Shown here: in pieces, positions 61,111 through 64,000 of the stretch
Position numbering within the stretch: position 1 is the first letter of the stretch
Layout: each line of letters opens with the position of its first letter
Assembly: GCF_002197645.1 (NCBI RefSeq)
Contig: NZ_CP021874.1
Coordinates: 3,472,001 to 3,536,000, forward strand
Source: Enterococcus wangshanyuanii
GTDB lineage: Bacteria; Bacillota; Bacilli; Lactobacillales; Enterococcaceae
Length of the DNA stretch: 64,000 nt
Reading direction: 5' to 3'
Notes under the pieces: generated by a model
Databases searched by the model: none
What the model was told of the DNA's origin: nothing
What the model saw: the letters and a program-made list of their open reading frames with translations, nothing else
Made by a program: the position numbers and the translations under genes

Positions 61111-61224
61111 TAACGTCCCCTTTTTTCAAAAAAAGACGATTGAAGGGGTTATTTAAGTGCGTCTTCTTTTGATCAGTAGAGAAATGTGCCGTCTAATTTA
61201 GAGGCATTGGTTCACACGTCTCTT

Positions 61225-61851
61225 TTATTTATTATTTTTAATGAGCATTAAGCAATTCTTTCGCCTTTTTTTGTTCGGAGTATTGACATAGGAGCCTCGC
61301 GATGCTTCATCTTTTATTGGAAATGCCTTCATGAAAAGTATGTCTGTTTGTTTAGAATTAAAAAAAGGGACTAGATTGTTTATAAGAATATAATCATATT
61401 GAAAGTAGTAACTTTTATTTAGGAGTAAATTATAAACATAATTCACTTCTTCTGAACTCATACCATCAACCTCAGCCCAGTGAGGATGAAAAAGGCTTTT
61501 TATACTTATGTAATTGGATAACTCTCGTAAGTCTTTATGTGTATTATTTTCTAATGAATAATAATACTCTAAAAGTTTCTTTTTGTATTTTTGATTAGTA
61601 AGGTGTGTAGAACAATAATAGTAAATAGACCTAAACAAGTCTTGTTCTTCGTCGATAGATACATAACTAAAAAATTCGTCGGGATGAATTTCTAAATTTC
61701 TGATAATGGACTGCAAATCATTTAGTCGAATTGGTCGCCTGTTTCCTTCAATTCGAGAATAACTAGATGGATCTATATGCGTTGGTAAAAGTTCTTTTTG
61801 AGTTATGTGTTTTTTAGTTCTAAAAAACTTCAAAGTATCGCCTAAATTCAA
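61225..61851 (-). pseudogene. N-terminal fragment of an Rgg/MutR-family regulator
   Basis: About 180 native residues: an XRE-type helix-turn-helix (GDTLKFFRTKKHITQKELL ... SSYSRIEGNRRPI) followed by TPR-like helices up to about KAFPIK (near plus 61312), after which the frame runs into a stop at 61225. Rgg proteins sense short hydrophobic peptides and regulate nearby genes. The start is TTG 61851 with AAGAAGG upstream. Truncation removes the peptide-binding C-terminus, so the product is probably non-functional. Confidence 0.75.
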
Positions 61852-61926
61852 TGTATTACCTTCTTTCTGTTGACATAGTGGCATGTAAAACAACTGATTT
61901 AATATTATTTCTTTAATAGAATAAAA

Positions 61927-61955
61927 ATTACAACTAAATTATGCCAATAAGTCAA
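61927..61955 (-). promoter_or_regulatory. Promoter of the rgg-like gene
   Basis: On the minus strand TTGACT (plus 61950-61955), a 17-bp spacer and TGTAAT (61927-61932). Confidence 0.55.
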
Positions 61956-62069
61956 AATGGCAAAATAGAGCTTCCATATAGCTTAATTGTCTGATATCCT
62001 GTTCTTACAGAGAGACACAGTTTGCAAACAATAGTTTTTTTGATGAAAAATAGAAGGGAGCAATAAAAG

Positions 62070-62135
62070 ATGATTAGTTTAGTTACTGTAGCAATTAGCG
62101 TAATTTCTATTTTTGTTATTCAAATAGGAGCATAA
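62070..62135 (+). CDS. 21-residue hydrophobic peptide (type I toxin or SHP-like)
   Basis: A tiny ORF beginning MISLVTV and ending FVIQIGA, almost entirely hydrophobic with no charged residue. GAAGGGAG lies 9 bases upstream. It is divergent from the rgg-like gene, the arrangement of shp/rgg pheromone loci. Its 3' end and downstream structure overlap a predicted convergent antisense RNA, the arrangement of type I toxin-antitoxin loci. Unlike known SHP peptides it lacks the MKK-type start and the conserved Asp/Glu. It is not recognised as a named family. Confidence 0.6.
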   Translation: MISLVTVAISVISIFVIQIGA

Positions 62136-62282
62136 AAAAATAGGAGCCGTTAATAGTCGAGGGAAGTCGATTTATTAACGATATACACTAAACACCTAGT
62201 GTACTGCTCCATAAGTGTAGCTGATTGCTACAACATCAATAGTATAACATTCAATAATCAAGATAACATCTTTTTTCGTCAA
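62133..62282 (-). ncRNA. Candidate antisense RNA overlapping the hydrophobic peptide mRNA
   Basis: On the minus strand TTGACG (plus 62277-62282), a 17-bp spacer and GATTAT (62254-62259) predict a start near 62248. The RNA would end at CGTTAATA...TATTAACG (62148-62180) followed by GCTCCTATTTTTTTAT, at the peptide stop codon; length is about 115 nt. On the plus strand the same sequence folds as a three-way junction: GGAGC/GCTCC (62143-62147 with 62206-62210) closing that hairpin and TACACTA/TAGTGTA (62184-62190 with 62197-62203). Confidence 0.55.
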
Positions 62283-62356
62283 AAAGATGTGAATTATTTA
62301 ATTATTGTACGTTACTATTAGAGCGGTACACTCCAAACGAAGGAGTGTTATTCAAT

Positions 62357-62455
62357 ATGGAACAACAAAAAGAACTTATCATTCAAAGTATTCGAAATAT
62401 AAGTAACCCGAATTTAATCAATTATTTATTCAAGTTGATTCAAAGGGTAATTTGA
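62357..62455 (+). CDS. Possible 32-residue protein
   Basis: A small ORF starting MEQQKELIIQSIRNIS and ending in a hydrophobic/basic FKLIQRVI, with GAAGGAG about 10 bases upstream. It resembles in style short helical phage proteins found next to repressors, but no family is recognised. It shares a bidirectional terminator with the CI-like gene. Confidence 0.45.
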   Translation: MEQQKELIIQSIRNISNPNLINYLFKLIQRVI

Positions 62456-62481
62456 AAAGAGCTGCTTAGCTCTTTTTTTGA
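62456..62481. terminator. Bidirectional terminator between the small ORF and the CI-like gene
   Basis: AAAAGAGC pairs with GCTCTTTTTT around TGCTTA. Confidence 0.75.
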
Positions 62482-62837
62482 TTTAAACCCAAAAGAGATT
62501 GAACCAGGTTATTTACTATAACTAGCTCTTCATCACTCAAAAGCGGTAAGCTTTCAAATAATTGGGTGTAGGTTTCATTCTCGGCAGCAAAAGACTTAGC
62601 TATGGCATCGAAAGTTTTATCATCGTAGAAGTTTAAATGAGGATCGTCGACCCTTCCTAACAAATAGTCTGTTGAAACATTGAAAAAATCAGCTAATTTT
62701 TTCAGAGGTTCGATGCTAGGCTGGCTCTTATCCCACTTGCCGATAGTTCCATTTGAAATATCTAATTTACGTTCTAATTCAGCTAAAGAAAGATGCTTTC
62801 TCCTTGCTAAATCCTTCACTAACTCTTTAGTATTCAT
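62466..62837 (-). CDS. CI-like phage repressor (XRE family)
   Basis: About 123 residues. The HTH is KELVKDLARRKHLSLAELERKLDISNGTIGKWDKSQPSIEPLKKLADFFNVSTDYLLGR; the short acidic C-terminus lacks a LexA-type autoprotease domain, so induction must be by another route (for example an antirepressor). ATG 62837 has AAAGGAGAGG upstream. It is divergent from a Cro-like gene across an operator array. Confidence 0.88.
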   Translation of the reverse strand: MNTKELVKDLARRKHLSLAELERKLDISNGTIGKWDKSQPSIEPLKKLADFFNVSTDYLLGRVDDPHLNFYDDKTFDAIAKSFAAENETYTQLFESLPLLSDEELVIVNNLVQSLLGLNQKKS

Positions 62838-62854
62838 AAAATACACCTCTCCTT

Positions 62855-63024
62855 TTAGAGATAACTCTAAAAAAATAAATTTTTCGTTTGACAAATAGAG
62901 ACTTCTCTAATATACTGAGGTTGTGGTTGAGGAACCAAAAAAATAAACACTTAGCTTAGAGTCTCTAATGGGTTAAGGTTATTTGTCATACACATATAAT
63001 AGAGCGTTCTCTATTGTATGTCAA
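62855..63024. promoter_or_regulatory. Lysogeny switch: four operator-like repeats and two face-to-face promoters
   Basis: Operators: TTAGAG-ATAA-CTCTAA (62855-62870), ATAGAG-ACTT-CTCTAA (62895-62910), a shortened TTAGAG-T-CTCTAA (62956-62968) and ATAGAG-CGTT-CTCTAT (62999-63014). Plus promoter: TTGACA (62888-62893), 17 bp, TATACT (62911-62916), with operator 2 in its spacer. Minus promoter: TTGACA (plus 63019-63024), 18 bp, ATTATA (62995-63000), with operator 4 in its spacer. A weaker minus promoter TTGTCA/TTTAGA overlaps the plus -35 and operator 1. Confidence 0.82.
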
Positions 63025-63070
63025 TACCCTAGAGCGAAAACTTAGAAATGAATCGAAAGAGGTGAAGATT

Positions 63071-63271
63071 TTGTTATATGAAAATATTAAAAAAATTGCT
63101 AAAACGAGAGGTGTTTCTATTTATCGCATTGAAAAAGATTTAGAACTTTCTAATGGGATTATTGGGAAATGGAATACTTCCATTCCGACAGCGGAAAACA
63201 TTTTAAAAGTCGCGAAGTACCTCGGAGTGTCAATGGAAGAATTGCTACAAGAAGAGATTCAAACAGCGTAA
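63071..63271 (+). CDS. Cro-like XRE-family regulator
   Basis: About 67 residues, a bare HTH domain: ENIKKIAKTRGVSIYRIEKDLELSNGIIGKWNTSIPTAENILKVAKYLGVSMEELL. Its recognition helix (LSNGIIGKW) is nearly the same as that of the CI-like protein (ISNGTIGKW), so both should bind the same AGAG-N4-CTCT operators. TTG 63071 has AGAGGTG upstream; GTG 63062 or ATG further upstream are alternatives. Confidence 0.83.
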   Translation: MLYENIKKIAKTRGVSIYRIEKDLELSNGIIGKWNTSIPTAENILKVAKYLGVSMEELLQEEIQTA

Positions 63272-63286
63272 AAGGAGGGCGAACAG

Positions 63287-63613
63287 ATGAACGAAAATAG
63301 CATGTTTAGCAGTTGGTTTGAAACAGTCATTCTAAAAACACTAGAAAAATACTTTGAAAAATTTCTTGATTTAGCTAATCAACGATCAGTTAAGCCGATT
63401 TTTATTCAAAAGAAAAATGTCGGTTTGTATTATGACGGCGTGTCAAAAGACACGCTAAAAGCATACGAAGAAAAGGGTTTAAAACGTTGTGAACCAATTC
63501 AAGGTGGTAACGTTTACTACCATGTCGATGAACTAGAAAGATTTATGTTGAAATATCAAGTAAAATCGCCTAAAAAAGGAGGGAAACGAAATGGAACGTC
63601 TAAAGCAGCTTAG
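63287..63613 (+). CDS. Excisionase-like/MerR-like helix-turn-helix protein
   Basis: 108 residues. An N-terminal helical part (WFETVILKTLEKYFEKFLDLANQR), then a winged-helix type domain VGLYYDGVSKDTLKAYEEKGLKRCEPIQGGNVYYHVDELERFM as in phage DNA-binding proteins of the excisionase/MerR HTH group, and a basic Lys-rich tail. It probably regulates early genes or excision. AGGAGG precedes the ATG. It overlaps the next gene by 23 bases. Confidence 0.75.
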   Translation: MNENSMFSSWFETVILKTLEKYFEKFLDLANQRSVKPIFIQKKNVGLYYDGVSKDTLKAYEEKGLKRCEPIQGGNVYYHVDELERFMLKYQVKSPKKGGKRNGTSKAA

Positions 63614-63764
63614 AGGATTGATTATTGCTTTTGTAAGCGGCATGTCTTTAAGTCAACTTTCAATTGGCATAAAAATCTGTATTGCTGTACCGCTTTTGTT
63701 ACTTTGGTTTATGAACTATGACGAAAAGAAATTTGATAAAAGAAAGAGGGTATCTTATGACTAA
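63591..63764 (+). CDS. Small membrane protein, 57 residues
   Basis: It starts MERLKQLRGLIIAFVSGMSL; a hydrophobic helix lies at about residues 9-18 and another at about 27-42 (KICIAVPLLLLWFMNY), followed by a strongly charged tail. AAGGAGGG lies upstream. It overlaps the genes on both sides, so it belongs to the early operon. The family is not recognised. Confidence 0.6.
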   Translation: MERLKQLRGLIIAFVSGMSLSQLSIGIKICIAVPLLLLWFMNYDEKKFDKRKRVSYD

Positions 63765-63957
63765 CAAGCAAGACGAGTTACAGAATAGCATGATCGATTC
63801 CATTATCGCTGATATCGGATCAATAAATGATTTTCAGTTTATCGAGAACATATACGGGCTTGTCGTAAGCAAAGCAGCCGAGGAACATTTGAAAACGCTA
63901 GCTTCGCAAGAATATAAGAGAGAGACAGGGAAGCCTGACAAAGGAGAGGAATTTTAA
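63757..63957 (+). CDS. Hypothetical early-region protein, 66 residues
   Basis: It starts MTNKQDELQNSMIDSIIADI and is mainly helical and charged, ending TGKPDKGEEF. Not recognised. ATG 63757 is chosen because AAAGAGGG lies upstream and it overlaps the stop of the preceding gene; the longer frame from 63718 lies inside that gene. Its stop overlaps the next start. Confidence 0.65.
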   Translation: MTNKQDELQNSMIDSIIADIGSINDFQFIENIYGLVVSKAAEEHLKTLASQEYKRETGKPDKGEEF

Positions 63958-64000
63958 TGAGTAAACCATCGAAAGAAGCTCATATCCAAGCTATTGCAGA
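63957..64000 (+). CDS. Partial ORF at the window end
   Basis: ATG 63957 (MSKPSKEAHIQAIA) overlaps the stop of the previous gene, with AAGGAGAGG upstream. Only 14 codons are visible before the window ends. Function unknown. Confidence 0.6.
   Translation, partial: MSKPSKEAHIQAIA

Larger units (their letters stand above)
60013..61310 (+). mobile_element. IS3-family element interrupting the rgg gene (ends approximate)
   Basis: Two overlapping transposase frames (orfA, orfB) lie between the two rgg fragments. The left side is unusual: rgg codons come within about 15 bases of the orfA start, leaving no room for a usual terminal repeat, so the left end may be truncated. The right end should lie between the orfB stop (61110) and about 61310, where rgg coding resumes. 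No matching terminal inverted repeat or target duplication was found by eye. Confidence 0.75.

Noticed and set aside
58398..64000. A full integrative conjugative element
   Set aside because: No relaxase, coupling protein or conjugation gene is visible; the CI/Cro switch fits a prophage, but the window ends too early to be certain.

Overview
The window is a low-GC chromosomal segment from an Enterococcus. The 16S rRNA, the nrdHIEF, feoAB and fab-acc clusters and the yqeG-to-tmcAL run all fit the E. faecalis side of the genus. The 16S variable regions looked close to, but not identical with, E. faecalis from memory, so a relative such as the haemoperoxidus/moraviensis/caccae group is likely; this was not checked by alignment.

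Layout. 1-5.3 kb: an AI-2E-family membrane protein, then the class Ib ribonucleotide reductase operon nrdH-nrdI-nrdE-nrdF on the minus strand, with a sigma-70 promoter and two NrdR-like boxes exactly 31 bp apart. 5.3-8.6 kb: ferrous iron uptake (two-domain FeoA, FeoB, a 43-residue Cys-rich membrane peptide) under a promoter carrying a Fur box, plus a 33-codon ORF with a very strong ribosome binding site that overlaps this promoter. 8.6-16.1 kb: tRNA-Lys, a lipoprotein, an intergenic region with a MITE-like element and candidate convergent small RNAs, then housekeeping genes (PgpA-like, DUF1450, ferredoxin-NADP reductase, cyclophilin, MalY-like, S1-domain, GNAT). 16.2-21.7 kb: one rRNA operon (16S-23S-5S-tRNA-Asn) with two tandem promoters. 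21.9-25.6 kb: the glycolipid glycosyltransferase pair (bgsA/bgsB-like), a beta-hydroxyacid dehydrogenase and YkuJ.

25.6-36.8 kb: the type II fatty acid synthesis cluster fabT-fabH-acpP-fabK-fabD-fabG-fabF-accB-fabZ-accC-accD-accA. FabT-type dyads lie over the fabT promoter and also upstream of a divergent nitronate monooxygenase/FabK-like gene. 37.4-43.9 kb: a ribosome-assembly and RNA-modification cluster, yqeG-yqeH-yhbY-nadD-yqeK-rsfS-yqeM-tmcAL-yebC; rsfS has no ATG/GTG/TTG start. 44.4-48.8 kb: a cell-surface WxL cluster (large WxL protein, small WxL protein, DUF916/DUF3324 anchor protein). 49-53.4 kb: a DUF218 protein, a chromosomal AadK/ANT(6)-like nucleotidyltransferase, an L,D-transpeptidase, a methyltransferase and a tautomerase. 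53.4-58.3 kb: a T-box leader and thrS, a class B penicillin-binding protein and rpmG.

58.4 kb to the end: the left end of an integrated element, probably a prophage, beside rpmG. It holds a tyrosine integrase, an Rgg-family regulator gene split by an IS3-family transposase module, a 21-residue hydrophobic peptide gene with an apparent convergent antisense RNA, and a CI/Cro-like switch with an array of AGAG-N4-CTCT operators placed inside two face-to-face promoters. Early genes then run off the window. The peptide/antisense locus between the broken rgg and the repressor is the best candidate for something undescribed: either a type I toxin-antitoxin pair or a short-hydrophobic-peptide pheromone locus.
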